From NCBI RefSeq assembly GCF_030463535.1, contig NC_132880.1, forward strand, positions 27,168,987-27,232,986: a stretch of 64,000 bases of DNA. Direction: 5' to 3'. The position numbers and the translations under genes are program-made. Every line of letters starts with the position of its first letter. Positions within the stretch are counted from its first letter, which is position 1. This DNA is from Salminus brasiliensis. Taxonomy: Eukaryota > Chordata > Actinopteri > Characiformes > Bryconidae. A model generated the notes under the pieces. It made no database searches. It was not told where the DNA came from and saw only the letters and a program-made list of their open reading frames with translations. This document shows positions 1 through 31,765 of this stretch, one piece after another.

Positions 1-646
1 AGTAACTTACGTTGAGTGAAATTCTGTTAATTCCACAGAAAACATTGATTTTTACCTAATAATAGCTGCTCATTTTCCTCATCATTTGAACCCTGGGGCT
101 GCTCTGTACCCTGTGTAAATAATTCTGGATTAATTGACCAATAGAAAATCTCCAAAATGACTTATATATAAAATATTGTACATTGATTTCCATTGAAGGT
201 CAGGAAGGTCTTTTTTCATCTCCTGTAAAGTTCCTGTAAAAAAATCTTGTTTTCCACTAGACAGCGACAAAATGCTCGCTGCCTCACAGTGGATGAGTGG
301 GCATGGCCATGTATTACAGAACTGATATAGACACGTCCATATGTGCTCTCACTAACACTGCAAATCAATGGGAGTAGCTTTATTGGCCATCCAATAAAAT
401 GCTCAACATATCTAGAACCGTACAATACAACCTAATGATTTTTATTCCAGTCAAGGCTACATCACAGTACAGCTGATGCCTTGTAACAGTTTGTGTAGCT
501 AGGCACTGAAAAAGGTCCTCAATTAGCCTGAGCTCGCTACTAGCTATAAATAAACAATGTTGTTACTTATTTAACGTTCCCAAGTATTGCACACACTTCC
601 AATAGGGTCTCACTAACGCAACTTTCTGCTTCTCCTCCCTGTATAG
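1..646. other. Non-coding stretch, probably the final intron of a plus-strand gene
   Basis: No coding signal or recognised repeat is visible here. The stretch is AT-rich and ends in a pyrimidine-rich tract followed by AG at 645-646. This is why I read it as the 3' part of an intron preceding the exon at 647. Confidence 0.4.
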
Positions 647-924
647 GAGGAATAGAGAACCCAGCATTCATGCCAGAGATGGACACTCCTCCACCTCCCT
701 GGCTTTCAGAGGCTGAGACTGACACTAGCGTGGCACCTTCTCAGAGAGCACAGCGCCACCTACCCTGGAGCCCCAACAACCTCCGCCGCCTCGCGCCTCT
801 GAGGCTTAGCAACCGCTCCGCAGACTCCTTCGTGATGGCCGATGTTCCTGCCGCTGAAGGTTCTGAGGAAGCGCCCAAGGAACCCTCTGATGAAGAAGAT
901 CAAAGGGATGGCACTCATATGTAG
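647..924 (+). CDS. Probable last coding exon of an unidentified protein
   Basis: A good splice acceptor (a pyrimidine tract, then TATAG) is followed by an open frame to a TAG at 922-924. If the first two bases complete a split codon, the exon encodes about 92 residues beginning with the short motif GIENPAF. Next comes a proline run (PPPPW), then a Ser/Arg-rich stretch and a very acidic end containing PSDEEDQRDG. The composition fits the disordered cytoplasmic tail of a larger, possibly membrane, protein. I do not recognise the family, and no upstream exon lies inside the window. GC content is clearly higher than in the flanks, supporting coding use. The gene would converge on ago3. It could instead be a chance open frame. 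Confidence 0.5.
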
Positions 925-2835
925 ACTTCATATAATATAACATTAACTTGCCAAAACATTCGATCGGGTTTTTTCATGATGAGTATTTAACTCATCGTTG
1001 TTGTCCAAGAGTACAAGTTGTGAAGGTATAATATCATTTCCTTAGTCTAACTTCCTTAGACCTTGTATACAGCCGGTCACTTCACCCGTCTTGAGTATCA
1101 GGATTGTATCCGGATAAGGCCGGGCCGAGTGTAAACGCACCCAATGCGCATTAAAAACAAGGTACAAATCTGATCACTCAAACCACTTCAGGAGGACGTC
1201 TGAGACGCATTTGAGCTACGTGTTATAGCAGCGTAAACACATCAGTCTCTCCAAGACACAATCGATGACCAGTACACCCTCCCAGTACAACCTAAACACC
1301 AGTCATAATTGCAGCACAGTGAGCTAATTAGCAAAAATAGCATTAATGCATGTGTCTAAAATCTTCTCAGGGTGCAATCCAGATCCTACTCACATGAAGT
1401 GACCAGCTGTAAACGGCTGTCTTTGATGACTTTGATGTCTAGCCTCATCTCCTCTAAGTGGAGACTTTTGTAAAAGCACTTTACTGTTCTGACAGAAGAC
1501 CAGAAAAACAGTTCTAGGGTCAGTTATTTGTATTTTCATGCATTGTGATGCACTTCCATACTTTCCCTTTGGGCAGTGGATGGTTACATAGATATTTTCT
1601 TGTGTACCTTTAATGGCTGTTGCATTTTTGTGTTGGAAACGTTATTTCGGGTGTTTTTCCACAGCATCTGTTCAGAACCACTTGTGCCGTTCACCTCAAA
1701 ATTTTTCTGATCTTCCTATCTTTATTAAGATCTGAAGTCATTTACAGTGATAATACTGGATCTGTTAGTAAGTCAATGTCATTTGCAGTAAAAGATTTTT
1801 AATATCAGTGTAAATACACCATCAACTTTTTTTGTTTTGTTGGTGGAATGAATGAGCAAGGATATTGTTCTGCACCATGTGCTCATTCTGTGATCCTCTC
1901 TCCTTGTTTTGAAAGCACTACTTACCACCAGTTTAAAACCAGAAAAGATCTGGCAAAACGGACCGATTTCACCACAAGAGTTTTATTTTTAACCAGCCGT
2001 ATCTGAAGAGCAAACGACGGCGTCGCAGGACTGTATTTCAGGTTGTCCAAAAATGCTAAAGAAGTTAAAGAATGGACAAACAGGCATGTGCTCACATTAA
2101 ACAAGCACAGCCAAAGCATTAGAAGCGCAGATATCACCATTCTTCATGTTCACTCAATAGTTCCACACTGCAGGCATTTAAACCCGAGGCAAAAACAGAG
2201 GCTTGGACATAGACTGGGCTTAAAATGACCCAAAAAACAAACAGCCTCTCCAATAAAACATGCCTGGGTCAACCCTGATGCCCATAAATACATACAGAGC
2301 CCGGGGCTGCACCCTGAAAACTGCCAGACTCCATCATCTTATACTGCTTCAGTTTCTTAACTTACAAGTGGTGTCATTTGTTATTGGTCAATGCTCAGTG
2401 AGCTCCAAGTTGGTCAGTACTGAGCTATTCGATTTCTTTGCTTGCTTATTTATTGATGCATGATTACGTCATTTAGACCCCTGTGTCTAAAGAGTGTGTG
2501 TTAATGTGCTAATGAAACATGTTGGTGAACTGTGATTTTGTGTGTTAAGGCACACATCTTAACATGTTTAGGTCATGCTTTTTTCAAACATGTTTTATAA
2601 ACGCAATTGAACAGTGATCATTTCTATATAAGAAAATGATTTAACCAGCAATCTAAAAAAAAAAGCTTCAGCTTCTAAGTTTCAGAAATGAGGGAAAACA
2701 TTGCTTCATGTATATGAAATGTTTGTTGTATAGTAAATACATTATTTATTCAAACACTGAGTGAGTGGGGATTTTTTCTGTGATTCTTATTGAAATACAA
2801 TAAATAGTTATCAAATAATATCATACACATATATA

Positions 2836-2900
2836 TGCACATACATACATACATCCATACATACATACACACACACACACACATATATATACATATACAC
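2836..2900. repeat. Compound (ACAT)/(CA)/(TA) microsatellite
   Basis: Direct reading shows repeated ACAT units passing into CA and then TA dinucleotides. The open frames that cross it on both strands are repeat artefacts. Confidence 0.85.
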
Positions 2901-3089
2901 TCATGTACATATACACTCAATTTCACATGCTGTTGTGCAAATGAAATAGACAACAGGTGGAAATTATTGGCAATTAGCAAGACACACTCAATAAAGGAGT
3001 GGTTCTGCAGGTGGGGACCACAGACCACTTCTCAGTACCTATGCTTTCTGTCTGATGTTTTGATCACTTTTGAATGTTGGTGGTGCTTT

Positions 3090-3257
3090 CACACTCGTGG
3101 TAGCATGAGGCGGACTTTTCACATCTTCCGTGTTTTGAGCCGTGCAAGGTGTACTTTTACCCACACTACAATAGCAAGGACACACGGACAGGCCCTAAAT
3201 CAAGCTGGGCAGTGTGCGGTTGACAGCTCACCAAACGTTTGCTAATATAGGGCCTCA
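3090..3257. mobile_element. Partial MITE, right-end fragment
   Basis: The stretch ending in CTAATATAGGGCC, with an internal GCCCTAAATCAAGCTG, matches the right end of the near-complete element at 45888-46389. No left end is visible, so this is a decayed partial copy. Confidence 0.5.
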
Positions 3258-6200
3258 GATGGTTCTTTCCAAAAAAAGTCCTAATTATTTTTTACGTGAA
3301 AATGGCACCTAATTGGCAGACATACAGTTCTATGCACTGTTTTTTCTTTCATCTTATATTTAATATAATGTGAAATTTAAGTGTGAAACAAAACCTGTTT
3401 TTCTTTCCAATGGTCTCATGGTTTCATCATCATCATCATCACATTGGTAATCACATTATGTGATTAAAAGGACTCATAATAATACATTTTTGCCGATGTT
3501 TCTTTTCCCAAAACGTCATAATTAATTTTAACCTGACCTTGCAGACGTACAATTCTATTTTTTTGATTTTAATTAAAGTGAAGGGAAGCCAACACAGCGT
3601 TTGAAGCAAACACATTTAAATGTTAATCTTTTAACTTTATCTAAATGCTTGTAAATATATATTAGATTAACTGTCTCACTTGAAAGGTTGAGGACCCCGG
3701 CTGTCGGACAAAGCCCATAGCCGACAAGCATGCTGTATTTTTGTATGATACAGTACACTAAAGTGTACTTAAGAGTGAAGAGTCCTAAATAATGCACCAA
3801 ATAATCTTGTACTTCTAAGACACAGCCTTTGCCATTTTCTGTCCTGGAAACATGATGCAACTATGGAGCCAATCAGCAGATCCATACATCATTAAGCCCT
3901 CCCAGCCAACAGTTGTGTGGCCCCAAGTACGCCTAGCTACCTGCCATTTACCTCTCAAAAACGATACAATATGTCATTTGGCCAGGGGGACTTCTGCATA
4001 CAACTGTATATGCAAATAGTTTGGCTTGTATGAGATCTCACACACACAAACAAAAGAAAGAACAGAATTAAAACCAGGTAAGGTTATGTTTTAGCATGAT
4101 TTCTATATATAGTGTGTATGACCTGAGGAGCCAATAGTGCATTTTAAAATGGTAACAGTGAGAGAAGAGAAAAAAACAACACTCAAATTCTGCATACATA
4201 TCTTTAATTAAAATATTGACAATTAAATAGAATAAAGAACAAAAAGGCTCAATGAAAGACCAGAATCAGATAAATGTTAAGACCGGACAAAACTAAATTA
4301 TAATAGTTGTATTTAAAAAAAAAAAAAAAAAAAAAGTTCCATTATCAGGCGATTAACAGCATTATGCACTATGTACTGTAACCAAAGGAAAATGGATTAT
4401 GGTGTATATGAAGAAATATGCACTCCAGTACGAGAGGAGATGCTTTTGGAGATTTTTCATGGAATGCCTTCAGGATGAGAGGGAACTGACATGGCACTAC
4501 AGTGCACGGACCCAAGCGTTTAGCAGCTCTGGCTAACAACTAGGACATTTTCTTTTAGGAAACCCATGTCTGAGACAGATGAATTAATCAGTAACGTAGA
4601 AATTCTGTGCTAACTGTAACAACTTTACAGTTTTAACCAGAAGGTCAAGGTAACTTGAGGTCAGCTCCTTAAATTATACCTTAAAAGTTAGTCTCCTAAA
4701 CTACAATGCGTTTTTGTGAGTGGTAAATCAGATGGAAGCCGAGGATGAAACCCAAAGACTGGAGTGCTACAGGTAAATTCCCTTTCAAGCATATTAGCGT
4801 ACTTTGGCCTACGCTTACGACGTAAAATGACAAAGCATCAAATTACAGCTCATTATTGCTATTTGGTAAAAGACGACACGCAACAGCTAACAATTGGAAT
4901 ATTGTAGACCGGCAAACTAAACAGGTTTCGACACAGACGGAGGAAAGGCGCCAGAGAGGCTTTCTGCAGCTTTTGTTCCAAGCCTACTTAATCAGTGTCC
5001 AAATGGCTGCTGATGCCATGCCAAGTGCCCTAAACTCGACCACAGACACTCCTGAAAAGTTTGGTCCTGACACGATGTAACTGGCAAACCTAGTATGTCA
5101 ATGTGTTCTTGGCAAACAAAGTACAGTTACACACACTTTTAACACATACACACATTATACAGTATATCAGGTATCAATATATACTCATCTTCAATGTAGA
5201 CAGAGGCTTGTTGTGCCCTTTGAACATTTTAAAAGTCTTTTTTTTTTTGTCCTTTATTAACTAGTTTGAGATCAGCACCATCGAGAAAGGCACAGTCCAC
5301 TCACTCTTCACCTCCTCTTGAACCTTAACCTCTACTGTATTTGTCAGAAAAAAAAAAAAAAAGAAAAACACAGTTAACATTTCAAACCGTTTATACATTG
5401 GATAAAACCGTCACATCATTTCTGTGAATGGCTTCGATAACCCATTCAACGTGGACTTTTAAAGGGCAGCTTTTCAGATCTGTTCTTAAGCCCCAAACTG
5501 AAAACTAAACAGGAAGAACGAGAGGATTGAAGGCTCAACCACATATTCAACAACATGCGTCACTTAAAAAAGGGAGTTCACTCTGAAATCACATCTGATC
5601 CCTGTTAGATTTTTGGAATTTGGACATTTTGGAAGCACCAAACAGTTCTAAACAGTTTATGTCAATCAATGAAGTTTCAAGAACTTTCGGTCCAACAGTG
5701 ATCGTTTGCAAAATAGATTTGAATCAAATAAAATGTATCTCTTTATATACGCCAACTGATCTGTAGACAATTTCCTTTAATCAGAAATTTTATATAAGTA
5801 TAAAATATGAAACAAAAAAAGTAAGACCTGGTATTCTTTGCAATGGTTTTAGTTATTAGTAATTAGTTATCTGCTCTGTAAACCACATTTCTATTTTTTA
5901 TTTTGGTTTTAAGAAAGAAAATTTTGATCCCAGAAATAAAATCATTGATCTTTTCCTGGGTTCGCAGCGGATTACGAGGGTTCAGGTTCCTGGACTGATT
6001 TACAATCTTTGGAGGAAGGCTTTTTTTTGTATATATACAGCTCTGTGTTGGACATTCAAACTGAATACAAGACCCTCAAATCCCAACAGAAAACTGTACT
6101 GCATGTAAACAAATCCTGAAGTTGCCAGAAAGGTGGCCTGAATTAGAGTTACAATATTTCCAATGAAGAAATAACCTTCAATTGAATCAAAATATTAAAT

Positions 6201-7984
6201 TTGGTTATTTTGGCCATTCTGAATGTTGATAATGCTCAGAATTTTTGTTTTCTCGTGTCCCGGCAAAGCTGATATGATCAAAGATAGATATGACTACTTT
6301 CAACACAGCGTTGATACATGAATACATGTGTGAGATTTGAGTGTGCAAAGGCAGTTTAGGCTTTAGGCTCTAGGGATGTTTTTCTTTTTTTTTTAATGAA
6401 CAAACGTTGTCGACAAAGAGATTAGGTTTAACAAATCAATTAAGCTATTGACATAAAAACTGTCTAAGGTTCCTAGAAAATCCCTTAAAAAGTATTTGGA
6501 AGTGCTCAAATGTGAAATCAGGTGAACTTTCCCCTTTAACACAACTCCAATACCATAGGACAATGTGGTAACCCTTAAAACTCAAGTTTACAGTTCTAAA
6601 AACAAGACAAAAACAAATCTAGAGGTCAACAGTCTATTGCATTTTCAACCGGTTATTATTATTATTATTATTAGACACTCTTATTATTATTATTATTTAA
6701 TATTAAATGTTATATTACCATCTTGTATCTCTCATAGACTTTGTTAGCAAAAATAAGTGGTGTGCACTATACAGATCCATTCTTTAAATATACAAATATA
6801 CGTCTGCTCTTAATTAAAAATGCTTTGAGCCAAGGCATTCGTATTCCAGCTTTCAGCAACGCGGAGGGGGGCAGAGTGGATTACATCACAGTTTATGCTC
6901 CACCCTCACAACAACTGCTCCACCCTCCTCCCCACATGAAATGCCCCACCTACTGGGCCCCGCCTGAGCAGCTATTTCCGTGGCAACTTGAGTAGACAGA
7001 ATGCTGTTATCATTTACAGGACAAAACGACGGAACTCCTACGGTCACACATGCACAGCTGCATGCCACACTGACTCGAGCTCAACTTCAAGTTCAAGTAA
7101 AATGAAATGCTGGTAGTGCCAGAGAAGTAACAGTTACGCTTCAAACGTATGCACACTTTGGGAGTTTTCACAGTGCAGCGCACCAAAGCTGTTAAAACAG
7201 CAGCCCAACGTGGCTTTTTCATGAAACAAGGCAGCCATTCGCTTAATAGACTAGATTTACATTTAGGATTTACAGTCGGGGTCCGTTTACACTGCACAGT
7301 GACACTGAACAGAGAGAACATCTGAAGGAAACAGGGAGTGGTGGAATAAATGATCAATTAGAGGTTTGTCTTTCAGGAACACTGGGAAGTGCTATGGAGT
7401 AAAATGTGACGAGTACAGGAATTCGTAATCTGTAGAACGCCCTCAAAACACCCTCCAACTGTGCAGATTTTCAGTTCTTACTGTGTGTAAAGGACCAGCT
7501 AAACACTGAGCACCCCATTAAGGGTACAGAATATTAAACATGCTTCACAACCCATGTTTAAGTCCTTTAAAATAAATACACGTCAAGGGAAATTATGAAC
7601 ACCTGGTACATTGTAAGAGTTAGTTTTTAGTCATTTGGATTTAGTTAAAGGGTTTTGAACACCTGGCCCTTGGATACAGAAGTCGAAATGAACCATTGAA
7701 CTGCAAACTTGAACAAGCTAACCTTACAAATGGTTCTAATTGCTCTTGAACCAGCTCAAGAATCAGACTCAACCTGCACCAAACTAGGCTTTAAAGCCCA
7801 AATCCACATTCTGAAGAGGAAAAACTCCTTTATAAGAAAAGACAAACCAAAAGAAACATGGTGAGGATTCACGGTTAGCTGTGGAACGTCAAGGGAATGG
7901 TGGTCGACATAAGCCAATTCCCAAAATTACAGCACCGCACCTCTTAGCACCTTAGGTCTTTAGCCCAAACTGAGTGCAGTAATG

Positions 7985-8013
7985 TCATCATCATCATCAT
8001 CATCATCATCATC
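7985..8013. repeat. (ATC)n microsatellite
   Basis: About ten tandem TCA/ATC units were read directly. Confidence 0.9.
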
Positions 8014-9175
8014 CCACACACAGACACTCTCTCACTCTCTCTTTACAAACACAGATCTCTTTGTGGTATCGTTTGGATTAGCAGCTACACTGGTGGGGTA
8101 AATAACAAAGATGGATTTCTTATATTTAGTCAGATAACTTGAGCCCAAAGTCAAGCCTGCCCAATAGAAGCAGTCTAAATGGACTGCCTTCACTTTGGGC
8201 TGAGGGTGTATTGAAACAATTTGATACGATGTGTCAAAATGTAAAGCGGTATTGCTCAGAACTCCAGGGCCTTTCATTGATGACGTTTTGTGGAACCAAT
8301 CAAACTAGGTATCTAGTAATTACTAGGAATTTTTCAGGGGGAACTGAAATCCTTCTGAAAGAAAACTTTTATTGATCTGTACTGAACTAAATTGTATAAG
8401 CTAAATGTGTAGCATCCTAAAACGAACTGAATAGGACTGCATCAAACCTGAAAATATGTGCATCATTATGCCGATGCATCTGCATATAAACATATTATAT
8501 ACATAGCATATTGCATCACTATTTTTGAGACATCACCGTATCAAACTGAATGGAATTGGTACACCCACACATGGGGTTTATCTAACTTAGTGGGGGAAAA
8601 AAAACCCACCCTGGTTCCATGGCTTTAGGGAGAGAGGAAGAAAACGCAGCACCATACTTGGCAAAAGCCAACGAGACAGGCAAGCCGAGCTCACACGGTT
8701 GACAAATGCAACAGCAGCCCTCGATCCACAGTCCAGAATGAACTCTCACGACCATCTCCAGCTACCGAGGCACATCGGTTTGATCCAATAACTTGATAAC
8801 AAGATGCCCCCCCCACACAAAAAAAGAAAAAGTCAGTCGCGGCTGTCGGCAAAAGCTTGAGCTGTCCAGAGCTCAACAAATGTTAGCATGTTAAATATAA
8901 AATCGAAGGAAATCCAGATTTCCCTTCACAACCACTGTACTCCAGGAGCAAAAGGCCCATTTACTTCCAGAACAGTAATCGCTGGAGTCATATTTAAGGA
9001 AGAGTTTGACCGAAAACAAACAAACAAAAAACAACAGCTAGTATCCACCCAATGGCATGATATAATTTGCATAATGCTAATTGGTGGCTGCTAGCTTTGA
9101 TTAGCACTGTTAGTACATTTGGCCCAACTATCCCTTACTATAGAAAAGGATCTGGTAGCCTAAGAAATGCACCTT

Positions 9176-9313
9176 CAAAAAGGTTCTTAAAGGGTTCTTT
9201 AGTAAAGGCAATAATTATAGAAAGAATCATGGACACTAGGATCCATCTATTAGCATAAACCAAATGGCTCGGTCATGTATGGTTCTCTAAAGAACTGACA
9301 AAGAACCTTTTTT
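9176..9313. mobile_element. Small MITE-like element
   Basis: The left end reads AAAAAGGTTCTTAAAGGGTT and the right end carries its approximate inverse, AAAGAACCTTTTTT. The 140-bp element has no coding capacity. Similar short AAGGTTCTT-type elements are common in fish genomes, but the superfamily is not assigned here. Confidence 0.45.
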
Positions 9314-11427
9314 GGTACTATATAGAGGCCTTTGTGCTTAAAGTGTTGAGTAATGGGCTATTTAAAGCTTACTCACTTTTGGAAAGCATTAGTGCAGTTA
9401 CTGCTTTTCGGCATTGGCAGTATATGCTTTCGCCCATCATACAGAGAGGAGGGGAGGGAAAACAAGAAAAGAAAAAGAGAAAGAGCCACTGAACGAGAGG
9501 AAGAAATGCCCTTTGATTCTGCAGTACATTCCAAAATGTGAAGACAAATTCTTAAGGGTGCAGAGCATTCTCTTCAGAGATGCTCGAAAGATACAGTTAA
9601 CCTGGTCAAACTCTTGGTCTTAGTTTCACTGTCCACGTTTCAAAAACTTAATTCGGCTGAACTCCTAAAGCAGCTGCAGCGCAAGGGTCAATGGCACGGA
9701 CACTCAGCCTCTCCACACGTTGGCCCAGTTTTATTTAGAAGGTGTTCTCCAGGCACTTTTGTCTAAAATACGCAACTACCTTCTGCCAACGTGACCCGTC
9801 TCAAACACAAATCCCATTTCTAACACAGACAAACTTATATAAAAACACTCCAACAGCTCCAAACACTTGCTTTGCGTTCTCAAGATTTAAATGAAGCCAC
9901 CTGCTTGTTCCCACCATTCAACTTCCTTGGTAAAATGCCACATCAGCCCACAAACAGTGTTCGTGATCGTATTTCAATATAGAACAATATACCAGAGCCG
10001 TCTACAGTTGGCTTATTGCACTCAGTCTTTTTGGACAGCGTTGGTCAACAGTGAAAGAATGAAAAGCTTTCACAGATTCACAGATTTTCGATAAAAGCAA
10101 AATAAGGTTTGTAAACAGCCTCAAAGACATAAGGTGTGCATCAAAATATCGATGCGAGCGAGCAAGATGTAGATCATTCACCATTGTTGCATGAAGCTGG
10201 GTCAACATACTTCTTCAGTACCTTCTGGAGGCCATGACCACACGCCAATGACTACATTTAAAGAGCACAGTGACATGTTTAGGCGCACCCCCACCCCACC
10301 TACTTTAGAACAGCACAGAAATCTTTTACCAACCTTGGGTTAAATTTAATGGATGTTCAGAGGTTGTACTTTAAGTGCGAGCGCAGTTCTTAGCTAATGT
10401 GTCACTTTCTGCTTGTGGAGAAGAAGGGAAAAAAAAATAACAGAAGGGGGTAATCATGAACGAGCTGAGGCCTGTGATGTTTTCTGGGCAGTGCATGGAC
10501 ACAAATGTAAAAACCTCATTTTTATAACAGCCGATAAGTAGGTTTATATATATAAAAATGTCAAATAAAATTAAATAAAATAAAAAAGTCAGGGTCACAT
10601 CAGAACCTTGCTGAAAACACACACACACACAGACACAGGCATAAAAACGGGACAAAACATGTTAAGTGCCTCAAAGCAACCATATGAAGCACCGATTAGA
10701 TTCTGACCATAGATCACAGATCTCTACATGTAAGGGGGCCAAGCACCAAATGTGCCATTTGATTTGTTTTAAACCTAATGACCTTCTGTGAGGGCCAATC
10801 ATCTTCCTCAAATCAAATGTAAGCCATGATTAGCATGAAAAGAACCATTAACAAAGTCTGAGCAGTTTCCTGGCCCCCTCCTGACCTCTGATGGTGAGCT
10901 TTTCTTTAGTTGAATAGAGTCCTAAAAAAAAGTACTTGACCTTCACGACTGCATTTACAACAAGCAATTTGCTTAATTTGCGCTGATTTTCCTTAGTATT
11001 ATAAGAAAGGCTCTTTGAGGCTTAGAGAGACACACACACAAACACACAGAGACAGACAGAGAGTCAGTCAGTCAAACACAAACTCAACACTAATAAATAA
11101 CAGTAAAACTGCCACACCTCTTTTTTGGGACTCACAGATCAATGTGTCAAGAAGTGCAAAAACCCCCAAAACAAAACAAAAACCAAGAGACAAAAAAAAA
11201 TAAAATAAGAAAGGAGTGGGTTCTTGGAAAAGACTGGCTGTTTTCTCTCTATTCTATTGCATAACAGTGTTAATCCCGCCCCTCCCGTTGGTTTTAGTTA
11301 CGTTTGGTTCATTTTAGCAGCAGGGCAGCCTGTGGTTGCTTGCCAGTGCAACAGAGAGGAGCCTTCACCAGCTCAGTGCATGATGCCAAGTGACTGAAAG
11401 GTGTGTGCTAGCGATGAGGAGGAGAGG

Positions 11428-30138
<18,711 letters not shown>

Positions 30139-30620
30139 TCATGAGGTCTCTGCCCGGATTCCAGTCAGCTGGCTGTCTAGAGCTGGAGCCCCGCTCACGG
30201 CTGGTGGTGTTTAGTCTCTGCGGAGCCGCTGTGGGGCAGTTGGAGCTCGGCTAACGGCTATCAGTCCTCCTCTCCCCCGCCGCGGTCGTCGGTCTACGCC
30301 GCGGCTGATGAGACCGTCTCTGAGGGTCAGCTCGGCCTGAGCTTCATACGACTAGCAGCTCGTCTGCTCTCGGTGTTTGTCGTTATAGGGCAGGCAGACA
30401 GACAGACAGGCAGGCAGGCAGGCAGGCTCACCACCGTGTCGTCCTCCTCCTCCACCAGCAGCAGCAGCTCCTCCGTTTACCTCCGTAATTATTCCCAGCT
30501 GACAACTAAACCAAACCCTCGTAAAGACTCCCGAGAGTGAAGGAGAGTGTTTTTCCTTCCCTCGAACCAGAGGAGCTGCTCTCTGTCTGACTCTCACTCG
30601 GCTAAGATTAAGACCTTCAC
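30139..30620 (-). promoter_or_regulatory. ago3: ago3 5' UTR and CpG-rich promoter region
   Basis: This stretch, immediately upstream of the ago3 start codon, is GC- and CpG-rich in contrast to the AT-rich surroundings, as expected for a housekeeping CpG-island promoter. It contains a (GCCT)/(GTCT) tetranucleotide run on the minus strand at about 30389-30430. No TATA box is evident. olah lies divergently, with about 1.6 kb between the two start codons. Confidence 0.6.
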
Positions 30621-31048
30621 CTTTCACACGGCGACAGCTTGTTAAGGACTAAAAGGTATAAAAAAAATCATCCACTTATAAAAGCCACACGACAGCGGAC
30701 CGAAAGTTTAGCTCTGGGGCTCTTTTTCGCTCTTGTTCGCCGGTTGGTCTCTCCGACTCTCGGTCCTGTAACCGGTTCACCATCTCCCCACCGCCGGGCT
30801 GAGGGAGGGGGACCACAGGAAATACCAACGGCAGGAAGCGCCGTCACATCCTGGAATCGTGTCATTCATTTTTTGATCCACGTTTGAGAATTAATTAATA
30901 AAAAAAGGAGAGATTAATAAACTGACATGCTTTGACTCAGGCTGTGTGTTTTACTTTATTAGAAATAAATAGCTCTGCTTAGTCAGACACATCATATGTG
31001 GGCTGAATGTTGGAGAAAATAAAATAATACAGGTCACAGGGTGGACTC

Positions 31049-31087
<39 letters not shown>

Positions 31088-31765
31088 TAAAACAAGTCAT
31101 ATATTAAGTGATTATTAGTCATTTAATAAGTACTGAGTCAGGTCTCGTTGAGGCCGCTGGTCCTGAGAGGGCAGCATTGCGCCCTACAGTCAACTGAGCT
31201 CAGCGTAGAAGAAGCTAAACCGGCGCTCCTTCAACACAGCTGTCGGGTTAAACGTCCATCTGTGTTGGGTACATTTTCCAGGGTCTGTATTAATTAAGCA
31301 GCACAGCGACAAACACGGTGTCATTCTGAGATTTAGACGCTTTACTTTCATATGTTTGAATATATTTCAGCACATTCAGCAAGAGTTCAGTTCCCTGAGT
31401 TAATGAAACACGGTCTTTAATAAAGACTCCGGCGGTATTGAAGGCACCTCAGGGATCTGGTGAACTGGAGGAGGTTGGCCAGCTCTTTATGTAGCTAAAT
31501 GTCTGTGGGCTGTCAACGATAGTCCATGTCCAGCTGTTGAGGAGCTATTGGAAAGTAATGTCTCTAAATGTCAGGTGAATAGTTTACTCTGTGTGCTCAA
31601 TCTTTAGTTAAACAGCTGCTTATACAGAGCTCGGATTATCGCTACTAATACTGTTCTACTCAATGAGGTTTAATCTCCGGAGTCTCCTGTAAATACTCGG
31701 GTGTCTGGGTTCAGAAAGGAGTTGGTTTAAAATGACCAGTTGCTCTAACTCTTCTTCTAGCTGGA
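30621..31765. other. Divergent intergenic spacer between ago3 and olah
   Basis: No coding exon is supported. The spacer carries an (AAT)n microsatellite at about 31051-31083. The right part presumably includes the olah promoter and 5' UTR, but no specific element could be fixed. Confidence 0.5.
31051..31083. repeat. (AAT)n microsatellite
   Basis: About eleven AAT/ATA units were read directly. Confidence 0.9.

Larger units (their letters stand above)
925..4200. other. Intergenic DNA between the left-edge exon and the ago3 3' side
   Basis: No gene is supported. The stretch holds an ACAT/CA/TA microsatellite near 2836-2900, an ATC run at about 3427-3441, and a fragment near 3090-3260 resembling the right part of the MITE at 45888-46389. 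Open frames here are short and lack splice or composition support. Confidence 0.5.
4201..11427 (-). other. ago3: Likely ago3 3' UTR plus flanking DNA
   Basis: This lies directly downstream of the ago3 stop on the minus strand and has no supported coding exon. Vertebrate AGO3 transcripts have very long 3' UTRs, so much of it is plausibly transcribed. Minus-strand AATAAA signals are seen at 9730-9735, 8368-8373 and 5253-5258, and any of them could define a 3' end. I cannot tell which is used. The stretch also holds an A tract at 4315-4335, an ATC microsatellite at 7985-8013 and a small inverted-repeat element at 9176-9313. Confidence 0.4.

Noticed and set aside
2835-3245. A 136-residue plus-strand frame
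   Set aside because: Its first part is a His/Thr/Ile run from the ACAT/CA microsatellite and its end is MITE sequence.
4856-5080. A small protein of about 74 residues
   Set aside because: It lies in the putative ago3 3' UTR, has no ATG at its start (it opens at a TTG codon) and no family resemblance.
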